Source: VXNF01 sp965116465
GTDB taxonomy: Bacteria > Actinomycetota > Acidimicrobiia > Acidimicrobiales > CATQHL01
Length of the DNA stretch: 64,000 nucleotides
NCBI GenBank assembly: GCA_965116465.1
Contig: OZ220687.1
Location: 1,860,001-1,924,000, forward strand
Reading direction: 5' to 3'
The notes under the pieces were generated by a model that worked only from the letters and a program-made list of their open reading frames with translations, was not told the origin of the DNA and ran no database searches. This document shows positions 7,107 through 14,494 of the stretch, one piece after another. Within the stretch, counting starts at the first letter, position 1. Every line of letters begins with the position of its first letter. The translations under genes and the position numbers were made by a program.

Positions 7107-9233
7107 TCAGGAAGTCCCGGGCTCGCCGGCGACCGCCGTGAGGCGTTCCCACTCGTCGAGCAGGCTCGAGTCCACGCCCCGCACCAGCGCTCCGAGCCAG
7201 TCGGTCAATTCGTCCAGGGCCGGGGTCCGGCGTTCGGCGGGAACGTTCTGGACGAGGGCCCGGTAGGCGTCGCTCAGATAGCGCAGCACCAGCCCCTCCG
7301 AGCGCTTCAGGCCGTAGTGGTTGACGTACTCCCCGAAGTTCATGGCCCGCTCGTGCATCTCCCGGGCGATCGACTTGGGGCGCACGTTGTCGCCCTCCAC
7401 CCACGGGTGATGCCGGCGGAAGATGTCGAAGGCGCCGTAGAGGAACTCCCGCAGTGGCTTGGGATGCTCGACGTCCGCCAGGCGCTCCATCCGTTCCTCG
7501 TAGGGCACGCCCTGCGCCTTCAATTCGCCCAGGAGGTCGTTCCGGAGGCGCTCGATCTGGGCTGCGATCACCGCCCCCGGGTTCTCCAACACCGATTCGA
7601 TCACTGACAGCGCATCGCGCGGGTAGTCCGCCTCGTCGGCGTCGAGCACCCCCAGCGCCTCCACGGCGAACAGCGAGAGCGGCTGATGCAGGGCGAAGCT
7701 GTCCTGGAGGTCCACCGTCACCCGCACCCGCCGGCCCCACTCGTCGGGAGTCTCCAGGACCTCCACCACTCCGGCCTCGACCAGGGACCGGTAGATGGCA
7801 ACGGCCCGGCGTATGTGGCGCCGCTGGCGCCGGCGGGGCTCGTGGTTCTCCACCAGCAGCCTTCGCAGATCGGCGCAGCCGTCGCCGGGCCGGTCCAGCA
7901 TGTGCATCACCATCTGGTGGCTGACCTCGAAGCTGGAGACCAGGGGCTCGGGCTCGGCGCCCACCAGGCGCTCGAAGGTCTGCTCGTTCCAGTGGGCGTA
8001 GTTGCGCTCCGGCGGGCGACGCTTGGTCAGCTTGCGCTTGGCCTTGGGATCCGAGGCGGCCTTGGCCTCGGCGATGCGGTTCTCGATCCAGTGGGCCGGC
8101 GCCTGCACCCGTACCCAGCCCTGCTCGTCGTAGCCGGCCCGGCCCGCCCGCCCGGCGATCTGGTGGAACTCCCGGGCGTTCAGCAGGCGCGTCCTCTGCC
8201 CGTCGTACTTGCAGAGTTGCGTGAACAACACCGTCCGGATCGGCACGTTCACACCCACACCGAGAGTGTCGGTGCCGCAGATCAACTTCAGCAGTCCCTG
8301 CTGGGCGAGCCGCTCGGTGAGCAGGCGGTACTTGGGCAACAGCCCGGCGTGGTGCACGCCGACGCCGTGGCCGATGAGGCGCCGGAGGTCCTTGCCGATC
8401 GGGGAGTCGAACTTGAAGCCGCCGACGGCTTCGGCCACGTGATCCCGCTCGGCGCGTGTCAGCACACCGATGCTCGTATAGGCCTGCGCCGCCTCGATCG
8501 CCTCGCGCTGGGTGAAGTGCACGACGTAGATCGGCGCACGGTTGCGTTCCAGCAGGTCCTCGATGGAGGCGTGAAGCGGCGCGGTCCCGTACTCGAAGCG
8601 CAGTGGCACGGGACGTTCGGCGGAGCGCACCGTCACCGTCTCCCGCCCGGTGCGGCGGGTCAGCTCGTCGGCGAAACGCTCCGTGGGCCCCAGCGTGGCC
8701 GACAGGAGAACGAACTGGCATTGCGGCAGCGTCAGCAGCGGAACCTGCCAGGCCCAGCCGCGCTGGGGGTCGGCGTAGAAGTGGAACTCGTCGGCGATCA
8801 CGACGTCGACGTCGGCCTCCTCGCCGTCGCGCAGAGCCTGGTTGGCGAGGATCTCCGCAGTGGCGCAAACGACCGGCGCCTGGGGGTTGACGGCGGCATC
8901 GCCGGTGATCATGCCGACACGGTCGGCTCCGAACGCGTCGCAGAGGGCGAAGAACTTCTCGCTGACGAGTGCCTTCAACGGGGCGGTGTACACGCTGCGG
9001 CGACCCTCGACGAGCGCGGCGAAATGGGCGCCGGCCGCCACGAGCGACTTCCCCGAGCCGGTCGGGGTGTTCATGATGACGTTGTGCCCCTCCAGGATCT
9101 CCAGCAGCGCCTCCTCCTGGGCGGGATAGAGGGTGATCCCCTCCGATTCGACGTACTCGACGAAGCCGTCGAGCGGCGAGGCGGCGCCGAGGCGCGCCGC
9201 CAGGGGCGGGACCGGCGGACCGAGTGGGCTCAA
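7107..9233 (-). CDS. Ski2-like DEAD/DEAH-box RNA helicase (DUF3516-type)
   Basis: About 708 residues. The motifs in order are TPTGSGKS (Walker A), TAPLKALVSEK (Ia), DVVIADEFHFYAD (Walker B, reading DEFH rather than DEVH or DEAH), LLSATLG (III), GVHHAGLLPKYR (characteristic of Ski2/Mtr4 helicases) and FHQIAGRAGRAGY (VI). This points to an ATP-dependent RNA helicase of the actinobacterial DUF3516 group, probably acting in RNA turnover. The start is uncertain. The open frame extends to a TTG at 9371, but the first 45 residues there look non-coding and overlap the promoter of the divergent gene. I prefer the TTG at 9231-9233; neither has a good ribosome binding site. Confidence 0.85.
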   Translation of the reverse strand: MSPLGPPVPPLAARLGAASPLDGFVEYVESEGITLYPAQEEALLEILEGHNVIMNTPTGSGKSLVAAGAHFAALVEGRRSVYTAPLKALVSEKFFALCDAFGADRVGMITGDAAVNPQAPVVCATAEILANQALRDGEEADVDVVIADEFHFYADPQRGWAWQVPLLTLPQCQFVLLSATLGPTERFADELTRRTGRETVTVRSAERPVPLRFEYGTAPLHASIEDLLERNRAPIYVVHFTQREAIEAAQAYTSIGVLTRAERDHVAEAVGGFKFDSPIGKDLRRLIGHGVGVHHAGLLPKYRLLTERLAQQGLLKLICGTDTLGVGVNVPIRTVLFTQLCKYDGQRTRLLNAREFHQIAGRAGRAGYDEQGWVRVQAPAHWIENRIAEAKAASDPKAKRKLTKRRPPERNYAHWNEQTFERLVGAEPEPLVSSFEVSHQMVMHMLDRPGDGCADLRRLLVENHEPRRRQRRHIRRAVAIYRSLVEAGVVEVLETPDEWGRRVRVTVDLQDSFALHQPLSLFAVEALGVLDADEADYPRDALSVIESVLENPGAVIAAQIERLRNDLLGELKAQGVPYEERMERLADVEHPKPLREFLYGAFDIFRRHHPWVEGDNVRPKSIAREMHERAMNFGEYVNHYGLKRSEGLVLRYLSDAYRALVQNVPAERRTPALDELTDWLGALVRGVDSSLLDEWERLTAVAGEPGTS

Positions 9234-9316
9234 CGGAGGCTCGATGGAATCGCGGTGCGCCCGCGCCGCGCCGTCGATCGCGCAGGGCCGCTGGGGATGG
9301 CACGGGGCTTTCTGAG

Positions 9317-9322
9317 TAGAAT
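9317..9322 (+). promoter_or_regulatory. Candidate -10 box for the KamA-like gene
   Basis: TAGAAT is a close match to the sigma-70 -10 consensus in the divergent intergenic region, about 80 bases before the KamA-like start. No convincing -35 is seen, so this is only a candidate. Confidence 0.3.
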
Positions 9323-9403
9323 GATTGCACCAAGCCGGCGACGGGGGAGTGCTCGGCTTCTCGGGTTCCAACAGGAGGACGTGCTTCAGAAGGGGGCAAA
9401 ACG

Positions 9404-10798
9404 ATGGTACAGGCCACCAACGGGCAGGCGCCGGTGTTCCGGACCTTCCAGCGGCGCAACATGCAGGACATCCCCGGCTGGGACCGGCTCAACGAGCACC
9501 AGCAGTTGGTCACCGACGTGGTATCTCGCGTGCTTCCCTTCAAGACCAACAACTACGTCTGCGAGGAGTTGATCGACTGGGACAACATCCCCGACGACCC
9601 GATCTTCCAGCTCACCTTCCCCCAGGAGGGGATGATCGATCCCGAGCACTTCGCCACCATCGCCGACATGGTGCGCGCCGAGCTGCCGGCAAAGGAGATC
9701 GACGAGGCGGCGCGCAACATCCAGCGCAGCCTCAACCCGCACCCCAGCGGCCAGGTGGCGATGAACGTCCCGCACGTGGACGGCGAGCCGATGGCGGGCA
9801 TGCAGCACAAGTACGACGAGACGGTGCTGTTCTTCCCGGCCCAGGGCCAGACCTGCCACGCCTACTGCACCTACTGCTTCCGCTGGCCGCAGTTCGTGAA
9901 GCTCGACGACCTGAAGTTCGCCACCAAGGAGGGCGGCAACCTGGTGCGCTACCTGCGCGCCCACCCCGAGGCGACCGACGTGCTGTTCACCGGCGGCGAC
10001 CCCATGATCATGCGCACCGACGTGCTGCGCCGTTACATCGAGCCGCTGCTGGAGCCCGAGTTCGAGCGCATCACCATCCGCATCGGCACCAAGGCGGGGG
10101 CCTACTGGCCGCACCGATTCATTGACGACAAGGACGCCGAGGACACCTTGCGGCTGTTCGACGACATCGTCGCCGCCGGGAATCATCTGGCCATCATGGG
10201 CCACTACTCGCACCCGGTGGAGTTGGCCACGGAGGCCTCCGAGACGGCCGTGCGCAACATCCTCAACACCGGTGCGGTCATCCGCTGCCAGGCGCCGCTG
10301 ATCCGCCACGTCAACGACGACTCGAAGATCTGGGCCGACATGATCCGCCGCCAGGTGAAGCTGGGCTGCATCCCCTACTACATGTTCGTGGAGCGCGACA
10401 CGGGTGCCAAGCGCTACTTCGAGCTGCCCCTGGAGCGGGCCCTGGAGGTCTACAACGGGGCCTTCCGGGACGTCTCGGGCCTCGGGCGCACCATGCGCGG
10501 GCCCTCGATGTCGGCCACGCCGGGCAAGGTGCAGGTGCTGGACATCATGCAGGTCAACGGCGAGAAGGTCTTCGCCCTGCGGATGCTGCAAGGCCGCAAC
10601 GCCGAGTGGACCAACCGCATCTTCTTCGCCGCCTACGACCCCGCCGCCGTCTGGTGGGACGACCTGAAGCCGGCCCCGTTCGACGACGGCTTCTTCTTCG
10701 ACACCGAGTTGAACGAGATGCAGTTGGCCGCAGTGACAGGCGCCACCCGTCAGCCGATTAGCGTCGACATCGTCCGCAAGGAGCCTGCCGGCGCCTGA
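9404..10798 (+). CDS. KamA-family radical SAM protein (lysine 2,3-aminomutase-like)
   Basis: 464 residues. The radical-SAM cluster motif is Cys151-x3-Cys155-x2-Cys158 (CHAYCTYC) followed by FRWPQF, as in KamA-type enzymes. LFTGGDPM is the conserved glycine-rich SAM-binding strand. Lysine 2,3-aminomutases use PLP and SAM to shift an amino group. Here the N-terminal and C-terminal regions are longer than in classical KamA, and I could not confirm the PLP lysine, so the substrate is open. GAAGGGGG lies upstream of the ATG. A MidA-type methyltransferase gene starts 17 bases after its stop. An assignment as a beta-lysine-forming enzyme (osmolyte) or a diverged KamA paralogue are both possible. Confidence 0.8.
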   Translation: MVQATNGQAPVFRTFQRRNMQDIPGWDRLNEHQQLVTDVVSRVLPFKTNNYVCEELIDWDNIPDDPIFQLTFPQEGMIDPEHFATIADMVRAELPAKEIDEAARNIQRSLNPHPSGQVAMNVPHVDGEPMAGMQHKYDETVLFFPAQGQTCHAYCTYCFRWPQFVKLDDLKFATKEGGNLVRYLRAHPEATDVLFTGGDPMIMRTDVLRRYIEPLLEPEFERITIRIGTKAGAYWPHRFIDDKDAEDTLRLFDDIVAAGNHLAIMGHYSHPVELATEASETAVRNILNTGAVIRCQAPLIRHVNDDSKIWADMIRRQVKLGCIPYYMFVERDTGAKRYFELPLERALEVYNGAFRDVSGLGRTMRGPSMSATPGKVQVLDIMQVNGEKVFALRMLQGRNAEWTNRIFFAAYDPAAVWWDDLKPAPFDDGFFFDTELNEMQLAAVTGATRQPISVDIVRKEPAGA

Positions 10799-10814
10799 AT
10801 TCTGCCTCCCGTCT

Positions 10815-11870
10815 GTGGAGATCAGGGGGACGCTGCGGTTCGACGCCTTCATGGAGTTGGCGCTCTATGGCGAGCCCGACGGCTTCTATGCCTCGGGGCG
10901 AGGTGCCGGTCGGCGGGGTGGGGACTTCCTGACCAGTATTGAGGTCGGACCGCTGTTCGGGCGGCTGGTGGCTCGCCTTGCGGACCGGTGCTGGGAGGAG
11001 TTGGGCCGGCCGGATGATTTCACGCTCGTGGATGCCGGGGCCGGTCGCGGCACCCTTGCCCGCAGTGTTCTGGCGGCCCGGCCGGAGTGCGCGGAGGTGT
11101 TGCGCTACGTGCTCGTCGAGCGGTCGGCTGCTCTGCGGCGAGAGCACGAACAGCTACTGGAGCACCCGCCGGGGACCTGCGCCGCCCTCGAGTCACGGGC
11201 CGACCTGCCGGATGGGCCGATCACAGGCCTGGTCGTTGCCAATGAACTGCTGGACAACCTGTCGTGCCGTCTGCTGGAGCGGACCGGCGACGGCTGGGCC
11301 GAGGTGCACGTCAGAGCGGAGAGTGCAACCCACGCCGGCACGTTCGTCGAAGAACTGCGGCGTCTGTCGACTGGGGAGCAGGCGGTAGCGGATGCTCTAG
11401 CTCCTGAGGCGCCTGTGGGGGGTCGCATCCCGCTGGCGGATGCCGCCGTCGAGTGGGTGGGCGGTGCTCTGGGGCTGTTGGGTGGCGGCAGCCTCGTCGT
11501 GATCGACTACACCGACTCCAGTGCCTCTCTGGCGGCGCGGCCACCCTGGGAGTGGGTGCGCACCTATCGCTCCGGCGTGCGGGGCCACGATCCGCTACGG
11601 GACGTGGGCGCAACCGACATCACCGTCGAGGTACCCCTGGACCAGGTTCTGGCCGCACACCCCGGCGCGGACGTATGCGATCAGGCGACGTTCCTCGCCT
11701 GCCTCGGAATCGACGATCTCGTGGCCGAGGGCCGCCGGATCTGGCGGGAGCGGGCCGCGATCGGCGACCTCGCCGCCTTGGAGGCCCGCAGCCGCGTCCA
11801 TGAGGCGGACGCCCTGTGCGACCCCGCCGGCCTGGGGGCCTTCACCGTGGCGGTCTGGCGCCGCGAATAG
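10815..11870 (+). CDS. MidA/NDUFAF7-type SAM-dependent methyltransferase
   Basis: 351 residues starting at a GTG. The N-terminal LALYGEPDGFYAS...GDFLTS and VGPLFG segments are the hallmarks of the COG1565 family (human NDUFAF7 methylates an arginine of complex I). SAM-binding VDAGAGRGTLA follows, then LVVANELLDN and SLVVIDYTDS. It probably methylates a protein side chain; the bacterial target is not known. Its last 36 residues, DLAALEARSRVHEADALC through FTVAVWRRE, recur in degraded form at 13456-13488 and 13771-13895, so the 3' end of this gene has been duplicated downstream. It follows the KamA-like gene closely and may share its transcript. Confidence 0.85.
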   Translation: MEIRGTLRFDAFMELALYGEPDGFYASGRGAGRRGGDFLTSIEVGPLFGRLVARLADRCWEELGRPDDFTLVDAGAGRGTLARSVLAARPECAEVLRYVLVERSAALRREHEQLLEHPPGTCAALESRADLPDGPITGLVVANELLDNLSCRLLERTGDGWAEVHVRAESATHAGTFVEELRRLSTGEQAVADALAPEAPVGGRIPLADAAVEWVGGALGLLGGGSLVVIDYTDSSASLAARPPWEWVRTYRSGVRGHDPLRDVGATDITVEVPLDQVLAAHPGADVCDQATFLACLGIDDLVAEGRRIWRERAAIGDLAALEARSRVHEADALCDPAGLGAFTVAVWRRE

Positions 11871-12070
11871 TTCGCGACGCGAGACCTCCTGCGGCGTGGG
11901 GTGTTCCGGAAAGGCCGGGAACCGCGGGCAAGAGGGCAGGCAGGGTGGCGCGCGGCATCATCGTCCGGACGCGGCCGCTGCGCCACTGGCCGTCGGCGCC
12001 ATGGTTGGCCTCGAGGTGGCCTCTCTATGCAGCGGCCTGCGGTGCCCGAGGCCACGGCGACTCTGCCGGC
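11871..12070. other. Intergenic stretch between convergent genes
   Basis: 200 bases between the MidA-type gene and the convergent ATPase gene. I see no gene, convincing hairpin terminator or repeat here. If the island hypothesis is right, this is where foreign sequence begins. Confidence 0.4.
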
Positions 12071-13273
12071 CTACCTGCGGACCGGCGGCGGCGCCAGGGT
12101 CGGGATGGCTCGCTTGAGGTACTCGTCGAACTTGGGCACCGTGAACGCGGCGTAGCCGTGGTCGGTTGCGTACAGCAGTCCCTTGTCGATCAACTGCTTC
12201 CGGGTCGGGCCGCACTGAGTGGACGTTCGGCTGAGAAGTCTTGCCACGTCACGGGCGAGTTGTGGGTCCGGCCCGAGTTCGGCCATGGCTCGCAAGTAGG
12301 CCCTCTGAAGCTCGGTGGTGCGGTCCAGCCGGACTCTGAAGAATCCGGTGTCGAGTTTCTCCTCGACGGCGATCCTGGCAATCTCGGCGTCGCGCGCCGT
12401 GATCTCGCGGTCCGTGGCGAGATTCCAGGCGGCTTGGCCGAACTCCTGGAGGAAATACGGGTAGCCCTCGGAGAAGTCCAGTCCTTGACGCAGGGCTCCG
12501 TCGCTGAAATCGACGCCGAGTTGCGCCGCCGGTTCGCGCAGCACGAGTTCCGCTTCAGCGTCGTCGAGTCGTCCGATCTCGGGGAACTTGAACAGGCGCT
12601 CCGCGTACGTCTTGGCGATTCCGACGAGCTCGTGGATCTGGGGGAGTCCCGCGGCCGCGGCTGTGATCGGCAGGGAGTGCTGCACCGCCCGGTGGTTGGC
12701 GGCGATCAACGCTTCCATCTGGACGCTGCTCAGGTAGTGGAGTTCGTCGAGCAGCAGTACGACGCCGGCTTGCCGTTCCCGGGCTACTTCGCCGAGGCTG
12801 ACGAGCAGATCGGTCAGGTCGGCGTTCAGATCGCCGCTGTCGGCGTAGCCCGCCGTCGCGGCGACATCGAGGCCGACCGTGAGACGGCCGTCCGGATCGA
12901 TGCCCAGCGTGAACGACTTCAGAACTCCCGCCGCTCGCTTGGCTCTCTCCGTCCATCGCCCACCCGCGGTAATCCGGTGGAGTATTCGTCTGATCTCGCG
13001 AGCAAGGCCGGCGCGGAACTGACCGTCGTCCCACTTTGCGACTTCGATCTCGACAACACGCCACCCCTGATCCAGGGCGCGTTGGCGAAACTCCCCGAGC
13101 AGGACCGTCTTGCCGACGCCGCGGAGTCCGACAATGATCAGAGATTGCTCGGTGCGGCCCGCAGCGAGGCGACTCAAGTGGACGTCGAATGCCTCGAGTT
13201 CGCTCTCTCGTCCGACGAGGACGGGCGGCTTTGCGCCTGCGTTGGGAGTGTAGGGATTGTCTCGAGGATCCAC
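12071..13273 (-). CDS. Solitary AAA/STAND-type ATPase with winged-helix-like tail
   Basis: 400 residues from a GTG start. Walker A GLRGVGKT is at residues 49-56 and Walker B VVLLLDELHYL at about 171-181. The segment PYFLQEFGQAAWN matches the sensor/lid region of Orc1/Cdc6-like and archaeal-type ATPases (AAA_16 class). The last 100 residues look like a winged-helix DNA-binding domain. Proteins of this type are often orphan genes in actinobacteria and are associated with mobile or defence islands; the role here is unknown. An AT-rich promoter-like element lies upstream. The gene sits between copies of the MidA 3' end, which suggests it arrived with a rearrangement. Confidence 0.75.
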   Translation of the reverse strand: MDPRDNPYTPNAGAKPPVLVGRESELEAFDVHLSRLAAGRTEQSLIIVGLRGVGKTVLLGEFRQRALDQGWRVVEIEVAKWDDGQFRAGLAREIRRILHRITAGGRWTERAKRAAGVLKSFTLGIDPDGRLTVGLDVAATAGYADSGDLNADLTDLLVSLGEVARERQAGVVLLLDELHYLSSVQMEALIAANHRAVQHSLPITAAAAGLPQIHELVGIAKTYAERLFKFPEIGRLDDAEAELVLREPAAQLGVDFSDGALRQGLDFSEGYPYFLQEFGQAAWNLATDREITARDAEIARIAVEEKLDTGFFRVRLDRTTELQRAYLRAMAELGPDPQLARDVARLLSRTSTQCGPTRKQLIDKGLLYATDHGYAAFTVPKFDEYLKRAIPTLAPPPVRR

Positions 13274-13331
13274 GGCAGGCGTTCAGTGTATCTGTCAGGC
13301 GCGACTTTTCCGTTCTTTGCGAGCTTTATGT

Positions 13332-13360
13332 TCTAAAGCAAAACTCAGATAAAGTTCCAA
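13332..13360 (-). promoter_or_regulatory. Candidate promoter for the ATPase gene
   Basis: On the minus strand, TTGGAA (13355-13360) and TTTAGA (13332-13337) are separated by exactly 17 bases in a conspicuously AT-rich pocket. The position, about 60 bases upstream of the ATPase GTG, fits a sigma-70-type promoter. It is a match by eye only. Confidence 0.45.
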
Positions 13361-13455
13361 AACCTTAAGCGCGGGTCGCCAAGTCCGTGAACTGACCGGG
13401 CCGGCGCCTCGCAGTTGCGAAGGAGCAATCGAATTCCGGTTCTCCGGCGCGCCGC

Positions 13456-13488
13456 GGGGCGTTCACGGTTGCGGTCTGGCGCCGCTGA
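13456..13488 (+). pseudogene. Remnant copy of the MidA-type gene 3' end (short)
   Basis: The frame reads GAFTVAVWRR then a stop, identical in protein to residues near the end of the MidA-type protein (GAFTVAVWRRE). No similarity extends further upstream. It is a fragment, not a gene. Confidence 0.65.
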
Positions 13489-13582
13489 GGCCCGGGATCT
13501 GCTGCGCCCCGGCGGCCTTCTTCTCCAGCGTCTCGATCAGCCTCTCGAACAGTGCCAGGCGTCTCGTCTCACTCGGTGTCAC
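13463..13582 (-). CDS. Possible 39-residue small protein
   Basis: A GTG start at 13580-13582 is preceded on the minus strand by a strong purine-rich AGGAGAGGACAGGAC stretch. The product begins VTPSETRRLALFERL and continues as a charged amphipathic helix (LIETLEKKAAGAQQ) before a Pro/Gly tail. Helical periodicity and the ribosome binding site make it look translated, but it is too short to judge by composition. It lies on the same strand as the ATPase gene, about 190 bases upstream, and its 3' end is antisense to the short MidA remnant. I recognise no family. Confidence 0.35.
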   Translation of the reverse strand: MTPSETRRLALFERLIETLEKKAAGAQQIPGLSGARPQP

Positions 13583-13770
13583 GTCCTGTCCTCTCCTCTG
13601 ACTGGCCGATCATCGAGGGAGTCCGTGCCCCCGAGTGGTGTCCGCCCCGCAACAGAGCATCGGTGGGATTCGCGGGTCGAGCGTCACGGACGGTTGCGGA
13701 GACCGTGCAAGCCCCGAGGCGGGACTCGACGGCCGATACATCGAATTGGCGAACCCCTATCGACGGGTTG

Positions 13771-13895
13771 AACATGGGCGAATCGTCATCATCGATCTGG
13801 CGGCCCTGGAGGCTCGCAGCCGAGTGCACGAGGCGGAGGCTCTGTGCGATGCCTCCGGGTTGGGGGCCTTCACGGTCGCAATCTGGCGTCGCTGA
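13771..13895 (+). pseudogene. Remnant copy of the MidA-type gene 3' end (long)
   Basis: An in-frame segment reads HGRIVIIDLAALEARSRV and continues to GLGAFTVAIWRR and a stop. It matches the last 36 residues of the MidA-type protein with only a few substitutions (AEALCDAS for ADALCDPA, AIWRR for AVWRRE). The preceding GRIVIID resembles that protein's internal SLVVIDY strand, as if an internal deletion had joined the two. No start codon with a ribosome binding site gives a full-length product, so I call it a remnant of a paralogue or of a duplicated gene end. Confidence 0.7.
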
Positions 13896-14101
13896 AGCTA
13901 TCTACCTCGGATCGATTCCGGGGAGACTCCCGGCGTTATCGGAGTAGATGACCTGGCCCGACGCGCGTGGGTGCGTGGTCAGCCGCCGGGGATCCAGCGC
14001 GAAAGGATCACCCGCGAGTCGGGTGTAATCTCAGAACCGAACTATTCGATGTATCGATTCCACTCAGTCAGTCCGAGCTAGCGCACAGATTGACCGTTGT
14101 C

Positions 14102-14178
14102 GAGCTCATCAGCTCTGCTGATATACATAACTGTTCATCTAGCTATGTAAATCCACATGTTAGATGAGACGTAGCTAG
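14102..14178. repeat. Cluster of overlapping inverted repeats in an AT-rich pocket
   Basis: Several stems overlap: GAGCT/AGCTC and ATCAGC/GCTGAT (14108-14113 with 14117-14122), TCATCTA/TAGATGA (14135-14141 with 14161-14167), and CTAGCTATGT/ACGTAGCTAG (14139-14148 with 14169-14178, nine of ten pairs). The last two are mutually exclusive folds. The function is unknown: possibilities include a recombination site, a terminator or a regulatory leader about 320 bases before the sterol cassette. Confidence 0.55.
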
Positions 14179-14237
14179 GCTCTCGCACCGGTGCCGAAGA
14201 GTTCAGCGGGATCCCGCATGATCGAACGACGAATCTC

Positions 14238-14250
14238 GGGGGGGGGGGGG
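14238..14250. repeat. Run of 13 G residues
   Basis: An uninterrupted G13 homopolymer in non-coding sequence upstream of the methyltransferase gene. Such runs are slippage-prone, and the true length may differ from the assembly. Confidence 0.9.
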
Positions 14251-14479
14251 CCTGGAAGCTCCTCCAGCCCTCCGGCCGGAAGCCGATCACAACCGCTGGA
14301 CCGCGGTAGCACGCGCGTCCCTGGCGCGCTGCTGATTCAGCCACCGTCCACGCTCCGCGCGAGTTGCGCGCGGCCACCGTCTGCGCCTTCCGGCCTCGCC
14401 GATCCGCGCCCCCGCGCATCCGACCATCGGCGGATCAACAGGGGGGACATCGGAACAACGCAATCCGTTGGGTGTCGAT

Positions 14480-14487
14480 GGAGGGAG
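14480..14487 (+). promoter_or_regulatory. Ribosome binding site that fixes the sterol methyltransferase start
   Basis: GGAGGGAG lies seven bases before the GTG at 14495. This makes 14495 the likely start rather than the TTG at 14468 in the same frame. Confidence 0.7.
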
Positions 14488-14494
14488 AATCGGC

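Larger units (their letters stand above)
13274..14494. other. Low-coding, lower-GC stretch with gene remnants
   Basis: About 1.2 kb with no intact long gene. It holds two fragments of the MidA-type 3' end, a possible 39-codon gene on the minus strand, overlapping inverted repeats near 14.1 kb and a run of 13 G at 14238-14250. Base composition is visibly less GC-rich than the flanks, especially 13300-13370 and 14040-14180. It looks like a decayed integration or rearrangement zone bordering the sterol cassette. Confidence 0.6.

Noticed and set aside
11901..12155. Small plus-strand frames after the MidA-type gene
   Set aside because: They overlap the ATPase gene in antisense, are Arg-rich and lack start signals.
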